A stretch of 64,000 nucleotides of DNA, taken from the NCBI GenBank assembly GCA_009746045.1, contig RPFO01001370.1:1-64000 (forward strand), read 5' to 3'. The position numbers and the translations under genes were made by a program. Origin of the DNA: Mesostigma viride. Lineage: Eukaryota > Streptophyta > Mesostigmatophyceae > Mesostigmatales > Mesostigmataceae. The notes beneath the pieces were generated by a model that was not told where the DNA came from, did no database searches, and saw nothing but the letters and a program-made list of their open reading frames with translations. Within the stretch, counting starts at the first letter, position 1, and each line of letters begins with the position of its first letter. Positions 40,091 to 57,299 of the stretch are shown here, piece after piece.

Positions 40091-40985
40091 CCAGTCGCCC
40101 ACCGCTGCCGCGCCTGCTCGACGGGACGGAGGTCCCATTCCGCGACCGCTTCAAGCTGTTGGGGAGTTGGCTTCCTGACACTGCCGACGATGTGGACACC
40201 CGCATCGGCCTTTCCTGGGCCAAGCTCCGTTCGCTCAACACCTACTGGCGCTCCAAGGGCCTGGACGAGCACCGCAAGCGCATGCTCTTCAAGGTCCTCG
40301 TCCTCACGGTGCTCACGTATGGCGCCGAGGCATGGACACTCACGGCAACACTGGCAGCCAAGCTCGACGGCACGGTAACCAGGATGCTCCGACAGGTCCT
40401 GAATGTAGGGTTTTCTCAGCGTAGGTCATTAGAGTCTTTGTATCACGGTATGCAGGCCTCCTATTTCGGATGAGATTAGGCAGCGTAGGATAGCATTTGT
40501 AGGACATCTTGCTCGCACCAGCCATGCAGGTCGACACGTACCGCCCTTGGTCTGGCCGCCCCCCAGCGTCTTGGCCAACCAGCGGGCGGCATATTTTGAC
40601 CTGGCCTGGCCCCAAGAACATCCCTAAAAGGGTAGGGAAACACGCCATGACCTACACCCAGATGTTGCTGGACGACCTAGTGGTCCCAGCCCAGTTTGAG
40701 TACCGCATCCCCTCTCTCTCCCTTCTCTGCACTGCCATGCAGGACAAGAAGCGGTGGCAGAAGATTGTCAAGGCTCACACGCCAGCCCCTGTGGGCAAGC
40801 CGCCTCCCCCCAAGAGGAGGAGCCGTTTTGATGAGTAGCGTAGATAGGCTTTTCTAGACTAGATATAGCTTAGAGTTAGGTTAGTTCGATTACGCGGCTT
40901 CCTCCACACCACCCATCCAACCTGGAATATGTGCTACATGATCTCCCAACGGAGACATGTTATAATTTAATTTAATTTAATTTAA
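40091..40985 (+). mobile_element. LINE family B, 5'-truncated copy
   Basis: This starts abruptly within LPRLLDGTEVPFRDRFKLLG and continues through VLVLTVLTYGAEAWTLTATL to a frameshift near 40450. After that come a damaged GHLARTS segment and an intact C-terminal end (PKRRSRFDE, stop at 40836-40838). The 3' UTR and H2 stem-loop TCTCC-CAAC-GGAGA (40942-40955) are nearly identical to 63490-63640, and the tail is TATAATTTAATTTAA. Confidence 0.85.
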
Positions 40986-41110
40986 TGTAAATTTACCACC
41001 CTTGCAGGAAGTAGCTTAGAATGCCATTTAAAAGCCATATGCCCCTTCTCCGTGATATGTGCTACATGCACTCCCAACGGAGTTATGTTCCTAATTAATT
41101 AATGAATATA
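40986..41110 (+). repeat. H2-tailed 3' end with TTAA tail
   Basis: The conserved CCCTTGCAGGAAGTAGCTTA segment leads to stem-loop ACTCC-CAAC-GGAGT (41070-41083) and CTAATTAATTAATG. It abuts the LINE B tail directly, as though one element inserted into the tail of another. Confidence 0.65.
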
Positions 41111-41264
41111 TGTAAATAATTATGATTACTTACATCAGAGAGAAGGCACCCAATTAAACATAAACTTAAGCCAAGGCTAACAAGAGAGTACCACTTCAAA
41201 ATAACTATGTACAGCCGGCATGGCACACTCCACACCGTGGAACGAAGCCTACTAACAGCCTAAT

Positions 41265-42150
41265 AACAGTGCTGCGCCGCATGCAAAGTCAGCCCGCATG
41301 CGGCGGAGCTAGCAGGATGTCAGCCATAGCCTGGGTAAGCGCTACCGGTGAAAGGTGTTGGCGCCAGTACGACGTCCAGGTCCGCGCCGACAAGGGTTCC
41401 GCTGGCCCTCCAGGTCCAGGCGGTCCTCCCAGAGCCGGCAGCACTCCTTAAAGTAGCGGCCGGCGGTCAGGGTCCCCATGCATGGCCCTGAACTCCTCCA
41501 AGACAAAGGGCACCACACGGTGGTGCCCGACATCAAGGAGACAACCAGCGCAGGCCAGAAATCGGGAGAATCCGGACCATGGTAGCTCGAGCCTGCCGTT
41601 ATCTTTTCCGCGTGTTCGAGTCGTTCAGGACATCGCCATAGGCCGTGAGCTTGGCCCGCTCAGCCCGATCCGGCCGCCGTGTAGCCCGCCACCTGGGATG
41701 CACCAACCACAAGCTCTAAGAGCCAAGGGGCGAGCCACAGAAACGTCAATGAGCAAGTGCCTGCCGCCTGGAGCCCTCAAAGTCCAGAACCACGATGTCA
41801 GGTCGGTGGTAATTGGGGCTGGGAGTAGAAAGCCGCGCCGTCCGCATCCTCAGACCGGATGTTCGCCTGGGGGAAAGCGGACCGGACCATGGCGAGCACC
41901 ACCGTCAGGAGGACAGTGTGCAAGTACAAACTTGTGCCAATTCTGATTCTGTTGGCCACCCATGCATGACAGGTAGTGGGTCCCAGTGGGGTCCAAGGCC
42001 TGCCCGCAGCTACCACAAGGCTGCCCTGCGGGAACAATCTTGAGGTTGCGGGACAAACAGTTGGTGTCACAACGCCACCGGATAGTGACTGGGCGCCAGG
42101 ACAAGTGGGGGTGCCATATGGAGAGCTTGTAGGACATACTGACGTCTTGG
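41265..42150 (-). pseudogene. Degenerate retroelement C-terminal region with zinc-knuckle-like motif
   Basis: The minus strand at about 41880-42137 encodes CGSCGQALDPTGTHYLSCMG, a Cys-Cys-His-Cys pattern typical of the region after the reverse transcriptase in many non-LTR elements. Downstream, TTDIVVLDFEGSRRQALAH and later RVVPFVLEEFRAMHGDP appear in broken frames. The dispersed 100-bp repeat (41531-41632) interrupts it. The family differs from LINEs A-C. Confidence 0.45.
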
Positions 42151-42177
42151 GGAGATGTGCACTATCTTAATTGGGGA

Positions 42178-42232
42178 ATTCAGTGCTCCCTGGTCCCCCA
42201 ACAGGGACACGAGATTAATTCATTAATGACTT
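42178..42232 (+). repeat. Diverged H1-type tail
   Basis: CAGTGCTCCCTGGTCCCCAA followed by CAGGGACACGAG and ATTAATTCATTAATGAC is a variant of the H1 stem-loop and tail with a weaker stem. Confidence 0.5.
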
Positions 42233-42647
42233 AGTTAGTTAGCTGATCCTTGGCAACAGGTAATGCAACACAGCCACAGAGTTGCATCCATCCAGCTGAT
42301 TTTGCATGCCTGTTGTGAATGCAGTTGGGAAAAATTCCTCCACCATCATTGCTTATCACAGGGACCAATGACTTCATGTCGCATGGAAAATGATTGGGAA
42401 GCACATGCTTCATGCCGTTTGCGAGTAGGCACAAGAAAAAAAACTCAAAGGCATCCATGCAGGCATGGCCCCTTACAATCTGGTGGACTGCCTGACATTA
42501 TTCATAAGCAACTTTCTGCTTTAGTTTCTGTTTCTGCTCTAGTTGCTATACATGAGATTTGAGATGGTGATCACCACAAGGGACTCAGCTTGCCCCCGGC
42601 ACAGAGCAAAGGAGCGCTTGTCAGAAAACTGGCTGGGTCCTGTCTAA
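42233..42647. other. Downstream flank of the TGD4-like gene
   Basis: No gene or clear repeat is seen in this stretch. Confidence 0.4.
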
Positions 42648-42652
42648 TTACA
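42648..42652 (-). terminator. TGTAA poly(A) signal of the TGD4-like gene
   Basis: TGTAA on the minus strand lies 13 nt after the stop codon that ends at 42666. This is unusually close but matches the chlorophyte signal. Confidence 0.5.
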
Positions 42653-42665
42653 TCCCCTCCTTGGC

Positions 42666-45600
42666 TCACAGCTCGAGCATCCTCAGCTCCGCCATGGCCT
42701 GCTTCTGGATTGGGGAGTACCACAGGCACACGCGCGCCGGGCCACCGGGCCCCAGCAGGCAGTCGAGGCAGTAGTTGAGGTCCAGCAAGCCCTGCGTGTT
42801 GCCCCCCCCGCTGGCGGCGCCGTCCCCTGCGCGGTCCAGGTCGAATCGGGCGTCCACGCGCGCGCGCACAGGCCCCACCAGCTGCTGCGTGAGGGAGGTG
42901 GTCATCACGCGCCGGGGGGGGGCGCCGCCCCACAGTGTGCTCGTAGACGCGCCGCTGCCCGCCAGGACAGGGTCTGCCCCGTCAGGAAGCGTCCCTGGGT
43001 GGAACCGGTCGAGCGATGAAGACAGGGGCAACCCCATGGGCGGCGCGCCTGCCTCCCCGTTGCTGTGCAGCGAGCTAGAGCTGCCATGAGAGGGCCAGCC
43101 GCGCCCTGCAACCCCCCCGCTGAGCGTGGGTGCCATGGCGGTGCTTGTGTCCAGCCGCAGGGACACGCTGGTGAAGTCGAGCATGGCCTTGGAGAATGTC
43201 CCCATGCGCGCAGTGATGCCTACTGAGGAGAAGGCGCCGACCGAGGTGTCGTGTGTCAGCGCGTCGAGTGGGCGCAGGGGGTGGGGCAGGGGGGCCCGCG
43301 CCAGCACCCCCACCATAGCCCCCACGGTGATGCGCGGCCAGCCACATAGTGAACCGTAGGGCATCAGCCGCGGCCGGTGCTTCTTGTCTGACGCGCCGTA
43401 CGACCTGGACGACGTCACTAAGGCATCGCTGGTGCCGCCGCTGCTGGCCCCTGCCCCGCCACCACCTGTGCCGGCCAAGCCAGAGGACGAGGGGTTGCTC
43501 CCGGCCATGCCTGCGCTCCCTGCCAGGGTGGACGCGCCGCCCCCCAGGGAGCTGCCGGCGGATGACACGGCCGCGGCCGCAGACACCCTGGAGAGCGCGG
43601 AGCGTGCGCCTGACAGGAGGGATCGGTTGTCCGGCTCGCTGGGCGGTGGACCGGCCTTGCGCCACAGCATCTTCTCTCTTTCAATCGTCAAGGCCGCCTG
43701 CACATGCGTGCCCGTGCGCAAGGGTGATGCGCCGCTTCTGTCTCCCGCCCCCGTTGTCCCCATTGCATGCCCTGTGCTGGCGCCCGCCCCCTGGCTAGGC
43801 CCCACCAACGCCTCTGCCTCGCTGGTGCTTGTTTCGGGCGCGCACATGCTGTGCACCCCTACGCGGTAGCGCACGCCGTAGGCCCCCCTCCTCGAGCGCA
43901 GATCGGCCGACAGCACGCGCGGCACGTCGTAGTAGGTGCCGTGCGCGTCCACGAATCGGCCGTTCCAATGGGCCTCCGCGCTCAGCTCCAGCGCCGGTAG
44001 CTGGCCGTTGACAGCACAAGAGGAGGGGCAGGCAACCACATGTGGGGGAAGGGACATGGGTTTGAGCCAACTCATCCTGGAGCCACAAACCACCTCTGCG
44101 ACATCCTCCCACACTCCTATACAGAGTGTGGGCTGGCATGCGCACAGCAAGCGCGCTCACGGTGATGCCAGCAGCTTTCGCTGGAAACGCTCGGCTCATG
44201 CAATAGCCAACGGCCTCGGCAGCAGGGCAAGGGCGAGCTACAAGCATGTCACACAGTGGCATAGGCACAGTGCACTGGGGCAGCACTCGATGCCATGGCA
44301 CAGCGACGGTGCAAGGGGATGAAGGGGCAGGGGATGGAGGGGCAGGGGATGAAGGGGCAGGGGATGAAGGGGCAGGGGATGGAGGGGCAGGGGATGAAGG
44401 GGCAGGGGATGAAGGGGCAGGGGATGGAGGGGCAGGGGATGAAGGGGCAGGGGATGAAGGGGCAGGGGATGAAGGGGCAGGGGATGAAGGGGCAGGGGAT
44501 GGAGGGGCAGGGGATGGAGGGGCAGGGGATGAAGGGGCAGGGGATGAAGGGGCAGGGGATGAAGGGGCAGGGGATGAAGGGGCAGGGGATGAAGGGGCAG
44601 GGGATGAAGGGGCAGGGGATGAAGGGGCAGGGGATGGAGGGGCAGGGGATGGAGGGGCAGGGGATGAAGGGGCAGGGGATGAAGGGGCAGGGGATGAAGG
44701 GGCAGGGGATGAAGGGGCAGGGGATGAAGGGGCAGGGGATGAAGGGGCAGGGGATGGAGGGGCAGGGGATGAAGGGGCAGGGGATGAAGGGGCAGGGGAT
44801 GAAGGGGCAGGGGATGAAGGGGCAGGGATGGAGGGGCAGGGGATGAAGGGGCAGGGGATGAAGGGGCAGGGGATGAAGGGGCAGGGGATGAAGGGGCAGG
44901 GGATGAAGGGGCAGGGGATGAAGGGGCAGGGGATGAAGGGGCAGGGGATGAAGGGGCAGGGGATGAAGGGGCAGGGGATGAAGGGGCAGGGGATGAAGGG
45001 GCAGGGGATGAAGGGGCAGGGGGTGAAGGGGCAGGGGATGAAGGGGCAGGGGATGAAGGGGCAGGGGATGAAGGGGCAGGGGATGGAGGGGCAGGGGATG
45101 AAGGGGCAGGGGATGAAGGGCAGGGATGGAGGGGCAGGGGATGAAGGGGATGAAGGGGCAGGGGATGAAGGGGCAGGGGATGAAGGGGCAGGTGATGAAG
45201 GGGCAGGGGATGGAGGGGCAGGGGATGAAGGGGCAGGGGATGAAGGGGCAGGGGATGAAGGGGCAGGGGATGAAGGGGCAGGGGATGAAGGGGCAGGGGA
45301 TGAAGGGGCAGGGGATGGAGGGGCAGGGGATGAAGGGGCAGGGGATGGAGGGGCAGGGGATGAAGGGGCAGGGGATGAATGGGGCAGGGGATGGAGGGGC
45401 AGGGGATGAAGGGCCGACGAATGGGGCATGCGGGTCGGGCACCGACGCCTGCGCTGTGCGCAGCAGTGGATACAAGGGAATGGCTCATATCGTGGCACAT
45501 GTGCAAACACAAGGGGCCGGTAGGTGCGGGCGCTGTCGGTCACAAACGATAGCTGAAATAATAACAAAAAAAAGGGCCAAACACAACATCAATAACATGG

Positions 45601-46612
45601 CTGGTGGCCACACAAGACACGTCACACACCAATTCCTACACCAGCTATGGCTGCAGCACCTTACCAGTTCGGTTAATGACTACAGCAGCACGCCCATTCC
45701 CTCAGCACTTCACAGCTACACTTATCCATGACATCAGCGCACTTGTTTCCGCAGCACCTCACGGCTACACTTATTCATGACATTAGCGCACTTGTTTCCG
45801 CAGCACCGCGCGCCGACGTGCACGCTTTCCCAGGTTTCGGAGGATGCCAGGGTGTTCGCCCAGGCCTGCCAGGGAGTCCAGCTCGACGTTGCCTGTCAGG
45901 CTGGCCAAGCCGCCCAGGCCCACACGGATGCGGCTGCAGAGGGCGTAGAGGGACCCCTTGGAGAGCAGGCCCAACAGCGAGACGGGCAGGGGTGGGGTGG
46001 AGCCCTCCTGTGGCGCATCACCGGTCTCGATGTCCCGTGGCCATCCAGCTGGCCCCAGCACACCACGGCTGGCGTCCGCATCGGCCCACATTTTGAACGC
46101 CTTCTGCACCCTCGCTCTGCACAGCACGGTCGCCCACCTGCATCGTCCCACCGTGCATATGGAAGGGGTTATGAGCTAATTAGGTGCGGAGGGAAAGCTC
46201 TTCGTTAACTCAAGCCGATGGTGAAGCGGACGGAGGAGGGGAGGAAGCACACAGATGAAAGGTGCCGTTTATATCAACAAATAAGTTTCCGGTTCAGGGC
46301 TACTGAATTACTCGCTGCCTCGTTACTAGACAAACCATACCAATTCCGGCCGCCGTTGGTGTACAAAACCCGGTCCACAACGACGCCTCCTTCCTCCTGA
46401 TTTTCGAAACATGGAGTGAAGGGAAAGCGGCCAAGCTGCTGGAGCAGCAGAAGCTGCTGCGACCGAATAAAGCCCGAGGGGAGCTGGCCACCCAGCGGCG
46501 GCAAAGTGCATGGCAGAAGGTGTGCGATGCCTTCCGGGGACCTCGTCGATTGGATTTCTTGGTTCCAAAATTGTCCTGATATTGATCGTGTTGAGCGGGG
46601 CAGGGCTGCCAT
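42666..46612 (-). CDS. TGD4: TGD4-like plastid outer-envelope lipid transport protein (three exons)
   Basis: Exons on the minus strand: 46612-46341, 46137-45792, 44000-42666; junctions are GT-AG and phases match, giving 650 aa. In Arabidopsis TGD4 is an outer-envelope protein needed for lipid transfer from ER to plastid and binds phosphatidic acid. Matches run end to end. N-terminus: [28 protein letters not shown] and NWW just at the first junction. Middle: [40 protein letters not shown] and [10 protein letters not shown]-terminus: [40 protein letters not shown] and the final [18 protein letters not shown]. It is longer than the plant protein (about 480 aa) because of a Ser/Gly/Ala-rich insert at roughly residues 290-370 and smaller ones later. 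The last intron (45791-44001) carries a 1.1-kb minisatellite. The family call is from memory of the plant protein. Confidence 0.85.
44317..45415. repeat. 15-bp minisatellite in the TGD4-like intron
   Basis: About 73 units of GATGAAGGGGCAGGG with GATGGAG variants, and a few slips near 44820, 45120 and 45140. Because 15 is divisible by three and the unit has no stop, frames stay open for hundreds of codons on both strands. Confidence 0.97.
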
Positions 46613-48108
46613 AGTAAACTTCCCAAGCTTCTACCGGGCGTACTGCAGCCTACTTAATGACGTGGTACCATAATTATTAGCCAAGGATAATGCGGCCACG
46701 ATTGGAAAACAAATGTATTACTCCGGGCATCGCAAGTATTTCTCTACCTATCTGTCCGTAGTTCCCATGGACATGCATAATGAATTATAACGTAGGCTTT
46801 CAGTAGCATGCTATGCAACGCAGTGCAGCCATGTTTCTCCCCTTTCACACAGGTAAAGCATACGTGTAAGAGTGGCCCAAATACCAGCTTAGTGCACTAG
46901 GCGTCGACTTATTCATATGTTCTTATCTGCATCTTTTGCGTGACCTGTATATGACAATAATACCCACAAGTGCCGGTAATGTTTAAGGATTGTGAGCAGC
47001 AATCTTTTATCTGTGCGCATGTGACGCACAGATAAATGGTGATTTCCATGAACCGATGTCCGACGCTCTCTAGGGAAATGGTGAGTGGTGAATGCTCTGC
47101 GTGCGCGCCACAATCGTGTGCATGCGGGCATCCCCAGTTCCCCACGTCTTCACCGTGGCCGGAGCCTTCGTTACTTCTGGACCTCTTTGGGAGACAACTG
47201 TTGTACGTAGAAACTTAACAGTTGAAATACGGTACAAGGGGCACGCCGAATCGTTCCAGAGCTGCCACGTGGCAAATCCCCTTTGGCAGTTGTTGTTGTT
47301 GTTGTTGTTGTTGTGTCCCACGCCGCACAATCATGGGCAGCAGAGAATCTATACTGCAGAGGCCTTTGGCAGTACTGTAGGCTCGCCATACTGTATGGGG
47401 GCCATGACCACCCGCCGGCAGGCTATTTCAGCCGCAGCCCCTATATTTATCCCCTATTTTTATACTGTACAGGGGCCGGACCAGACGACAAGTGCAGCTA
47501 CCGGCAGCCTTGGGGCCAGACCCTACAGCACCCGTGAAATTTTGGCTGGGCATGTCACTACTGTACAGTACAGTACAGTAGGGCTGGCCCGCGCACCTGA
47601 TTTTTGCGAAGGGGGCCGTATGACAGGAGGGAGGAGACACGCTGTAAAATCACTAATCACTCGTAACCCTAAAATCCAAAACCTAAAGCGCGCGGGGCAA
47701 TCAGACAAGATCTACCATGGCAGCCAGAAGCAGCCTAAGCGATCGCTGGTTTTGATTTTTGAACTTGGGAATCATAGTCTAATACATAAAGCGGTTGCAA
47801 GCGTTGCAGTTATAAGATCAGTTGCAACCGGGAAGATTGCCTGGCTGTGGCTCTTGAAACCATGAAGAGAGCACATTTCTGGCACTTAACGCGTCGCTTG
47901 CTGTTGCCAGGGCAAGCCTAGGCTTCTTGGCAGCTGCTTGTAAAAAAACGCTGCCTTGGGGGGGGGGGGGGGGGGGCTTGCCGTCAAATACCATCACGTG
48001 GCCTGTTATCTCCTCAATGCGTCGTCCCGTTTGTGGCTGCACTAATCTAGGCGCGATCACGTTCCCGAGCTTCTAGACAAATAGCCCCGTCCATTCGGCG
48101 CTGGCGTG
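46613..48108. other. Intergenic region between divergent genes
   Basis: It separates the TGD4-like gene (minus) and the kinase-like gene (plus), so it should hold both promoters; no TATA box is evident. It contains the dispersed (AAC)n element in inverted orientation at 47289-47360, a palindromic TACAGTACAGTACAGTA at about 47563-47580, and a run of about 19 G at 47958-47976. Confidence 0.5.
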
Positions 48109-53944
<5,836 letters not shown>

Positions 53945-53976
53945 ATACGTTTTGACGTTTTGCTGCATCCCATGTG

Positions 53977-53981
53977 TGTAA
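53977..53981 (+). terminator. TGTAA poly(A) signal of the kinase-like gene
   Basis: TGTAA 33 nt after the stop codon ending at 53944. Confidence 0.55.
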
Positions 53982-55039
53982 CCTGGGAGCGAGGGAGAAG
54001 TCCAGAGGCTGCATTGGTGACACGCAGATGCCAGGATGGCTGGCCTCAGCGCCCTACCGGGCTCAGGACATACTTGACCTTGTCCTCACTGGTGGCATGT
54101 ATATTTTGTGGCCAAGATCATGGTGACAAGTTTTAAGGTGCTTGCCTTGCGGCAAAACCAAGTATGCCCCCTGTTTTGGCTAGTTATGAAAGTAAGACTA
54201 GGAAAAGCAAAAGCGGTTCTTACGAGCTCCCAGCTGGTGTGCTGGAGGAGAGGAGCAAGTTTGAGTTTCGACCATCCGCATGCTTGATATGAACGACACA
54301 CACACACACAGTGGTACACTGTGCCCAGGCCGAACCTGTGTAGTGCGCATTCCCCTGTCAGAAGGGGCCTGTAAACATTGCTAGCACGTTTTTGCATGGT
54401 GGTTGGTAGTGTCCTCACATGTTGTCTTGACGATATTGTTTTGTACATAGGTGTCTCACGTACTAGATTTACGGTTCTGTTGTAGGTGTCTGCAGCGAAT
54501 CAGCTGATTTTTCTACATGCCTCACATGGAGGCATGCGCCGCAGACCAGCCATGTCACCGTGTCGCAGCCTGGCGCGCATAGTGTTAGCATTTATGATTT
54601 TTATATTACGCTGCTAGCAAGTACAAGTAGTTATGGATGCACCTTGATATGGCGTTACAGGCACTTCATACTGCTGATGATATAGCGAGGGTTATCGGGA
54701 CACTGCCTTTGCCACGGCCGACAGTGCTAGCTGAGCAACTTTTGCTGTCTTGAGCTACAGGATGGGCACGTTGTCTCACTTTCCATGGTTATATGCTTTA
54801 TTTGCCTCAATTATATGCTTCATATAGTTGTATTTATTACTATCACAATTATCAAAGAGACAACTATCACAATTATGTTTGTTCTTCTTATCTATTTTTT
54901 CACTGCCTACACCCTGTCACCTTGCACCTTTGAATTGGAGTGACCTGGACACCAGGCTTTAAGCCCTGTTGGAAATAGGAGATCCCGGCCGGGTACCATG
55001 GACGCTCAAACATCGAACTCCTGATCCATACTCCAACAC
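53982..55039. other. No gene recognised
   Basis: A/T-richer sequence with short frames and one (CA)n at about 54296-54309. Confidence 0.4.
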
Positions 55040-55625
55040 TGATCCATACTCCCTGTTCTTACGTACGGGGCCGAGATGTGGACTCTCACCGCCGACCTTG
55101 CCAGCAAGTTGGACGGCGTGGTCACCAACTGCTGCGGTCAATTTTCAGTTTAGGATATGCTGCCCATGTCCGCAAGGAGGACTTGTACCTCGATCGGCAT
55201 GCCACTTATCACCAGCACCATCAAGCAGCGGCCCCTACTGCTAAGTAAGTAAGTTCTTGCGTGTCATGCGCAAAGGCATGCCACGAAAGGAATGCCACAT
55301 GGGGGGCCTAGGCCTCTCCGTGATTTGGAAGAAGATGATGGACAAGGCCAAGTGGGCCCAGGTCATAGAGGACAACGAGCCCCCCCCAGTGGGGAAGCGC
55401 CCACGTGTGCAATCCCACGGGAGGCACGCTAGATAGCTCCCCTAGGGCAGCGTGCTGCTGCCTAGATAGATGTGGTAGTTAGAATGTTGTTAGATAGATG
55501 TAGTATGTAGCCAATGTAGATAGATTAGACCGGTAGGAATGTGTGCACCCATCCATCCATCCATCGGGGTTAATGCTCCGTGACTCCCCAACGGGAGCAC
55601 GAGTCTAATTAATTAATTAATTAAT
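55040..55625 (+). mobile_element. LINE family A, internally deleted copy
   Basis: Pieces of ORF2 (TYGAEMWTLTADLASKLDGV after correction, then GYAAHVRKEDLYL-like) break off near 55245. They resume at [20 protein letters not shown] (about 55301) through the stop at 55433-55435. The 3' UTR has about four CATC units (55547-55564), H1 stem-loop from 55573, and TAATTAATTAATTAATTAATG. The deletion removes the GHLARTNQVD region. Confidence 0.75.
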
Positions 55626-55716
55626 GCCACGAAGTACTACGCTAATCTCATTAGAAAAAATAATTACACAAAAGTTTAAACAAATATCGTCTGCATCATT
55701 CCCCAACCATTAAGCA

Positions 55717-56030
55717 CTAGATGGGGATGTAATCCTCATCGGAGCTGTCCTCTACTGTAATGGCAGACGAGGCGGTAGTGTAGCGGCTATCCTCAGGGCC
55801 AATAACCTCCACCTGCGGACTTCTACCCTGGCTAGCAACGGGCCGCGGGGCCCGTGGGGAGAAAACAGGAGCATACCCCTCAGGAAGGTGCTTATCGCAG
55901 ATGGCAGCCCATTTCTCCTTGTCAATCATGCGGGCGCGGGGTACGGATAGTCCCAGAAGCCCTGCATCTTCAAGCAGCTGTGTCACATAGGTCCGGGTCG
56001 CGCCGCGCCGGTGCCGGGCGCGCGCCTACT
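55717..56030 (-). mobile_element. LINE family D, C-terminal end
   Basis: The minus-strand frame TQLLEDAGLLGLSVPRARMI, then DKEKWAAICDKHLPEGYAPV and an acidic end EDSSDEDYIPI with stop at 55717-55719. It parallels QLVEDMGDLGLSVIWKKMMD in family A but is clearly different in sequence. It meets a family A fragment head-on at about 56030. Confidence 0.6.
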
Positions 56031-56217
56031 GCTAGTAGGGCACTTGGCTCGCACCAACCAGGTAGACACCTCTAGCTCGCGTGGCCCCTCTACAGGGCTG
56101 CGCCCCCCCCAGCCGGGCCGGCACCTCCCCACGTCGGCCGGACCCAGCCAGGTTAGACGCCGCAAGCTAGGCCCGGACCTGCAAAGAACAGCTCATAGAG
56201 GACATGGGGGGGCTTGT
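56028..56217 (+). mobile_element. LINE family A fragment
   Basis: GHLARTNQVDTSSSRGPSTG and GRHLPTSAGPSQVRRRKL are recognisable. The frame is lost after about 56170, and the piece breaks off at GAGGACATGGG where another element begins. Confidence 0.65.
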
Positions 56218-56683
56218 AACCATTGGAGTCAAAGGCAATAGCCCTAGCTTGTAACCATTGGAGTCACTGCCGCTTAGGCAGCCATGCTTAGAGTGTTTGC
56301 CTAGCTGTGCCAACATACCTAGTCACGTGCCGCCAACGCACGGTACACAACCAGCCATAGCCTTAGCCTAGTCCTAGTACAGCCATGCTACGCCCTGGCT
56401 ATGTTCAGAGTATACTAATTGCCCACGCTACTTGTTATGCCACGCTTACATGGGTCTTATTGCACCCACAGTTTGCCGGATCGGTAGCCTGTCCTTTTAG
56501 CTAGCGCGCCCGAATGCAGCTGTGGCATGCCTTTGGCATGAAGTAGACTGGGGGTCTCTGCCCTTTCTCCTGTAGTGCACACACAGGGATTAAAAGCACG
56601 TCAGTGCTCCGCGACTCCCCAACGGGGAAGGAGCGTGTTTGCAAACGCGGGAGGCATGCTAGACAAGACCCCTAGGGTCGCGA
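56218..56683 (+). mobile_element. H1-tailed 3' UTR copy, then a scrap of LINE A
   Basis: 56218-56635 is about 95% identical to the 3' UTR of the ORF1-only element at 38376-38770 and ends inside the H1 loop. Its first 45 bases hold a partial duplication (AGCCCTAGCTTGTAACCATT twice). Sequence at 56635-56680 matches the last codons and UTR start of LINE A. Confidence 0.65.
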
Positions 56684-57299
56684 GCACCATACCGTAGTGG
56701 TCAAAATCACTTTGCGTCTAACTACTTTGCGAATTGACCTCGCAAACTGCTATTAATGGGCTTCATTTTGGGTCGCACAGTTCAAAAGTTACCGCGCCGC
56801 GCCCGCCCCACGCCCGCGCCGCGCCGGGCCTGTAGAGCCAAGTATCGTAACTTGGCTAGCGAACGCGTCGCGCCACAACTTTCGCGCCCTGTCATTTGAA
56901 ACATTTCTTCAAACTTCAAAGGCTTGTGCAGACGGTGTGACTCATGAGGCACGATTAATTAATTAGTTAATTAATAGACACGTGACTGCGTTACGTGAGC
57001 ATACTGATAAGTCCTCAGTGGGAGGGGAACATGGGATGGAATGGATGGTGTAAGCTGATGAGGCACGATGGCAGACTTTCATGATACATTCTGGCCGGCC
57101 TGCAAGGCCGTAGGGTGTAAACTACAGGCCCAGTCGTAGTCCTTAGGGCTAATGCTACAAGACTCCACACCGACTAACATGCATGACCGCGTGAGTTATA
57201 ATAAGTTCTTACGGTATTTCCGGGTAAATGGGTATTTTTATTAACCAATAGGAACTGCACAATATCACCTCCGTCGATCATAGCACATTTCACCTCCGT
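56684..57299. repeat. Terminal-repeat-like sequence, H3 tail and dispersed repeats
   Basis: CCGTAGTGGTC-AAATCACTTTGCGTCTAACTACTTTGCGA at 56684-56725 is present in inverted orientation at 63938-63980. 56955-57055 is a LINE C 3' end in minus orientation (TTAATTAATAGACACGTGAC). 57218-57255 repeats the 7860-7897 sequence. No gene is seen. Confidence 0.55.

Noticed and set aside
44246-45731. GAGDE or GQGMK repeat proteins on the plus strand, and minus-strand Pro-rich frames
   Set aside because: They come from the 15-bp minisatellite in the TGD4-like intron.
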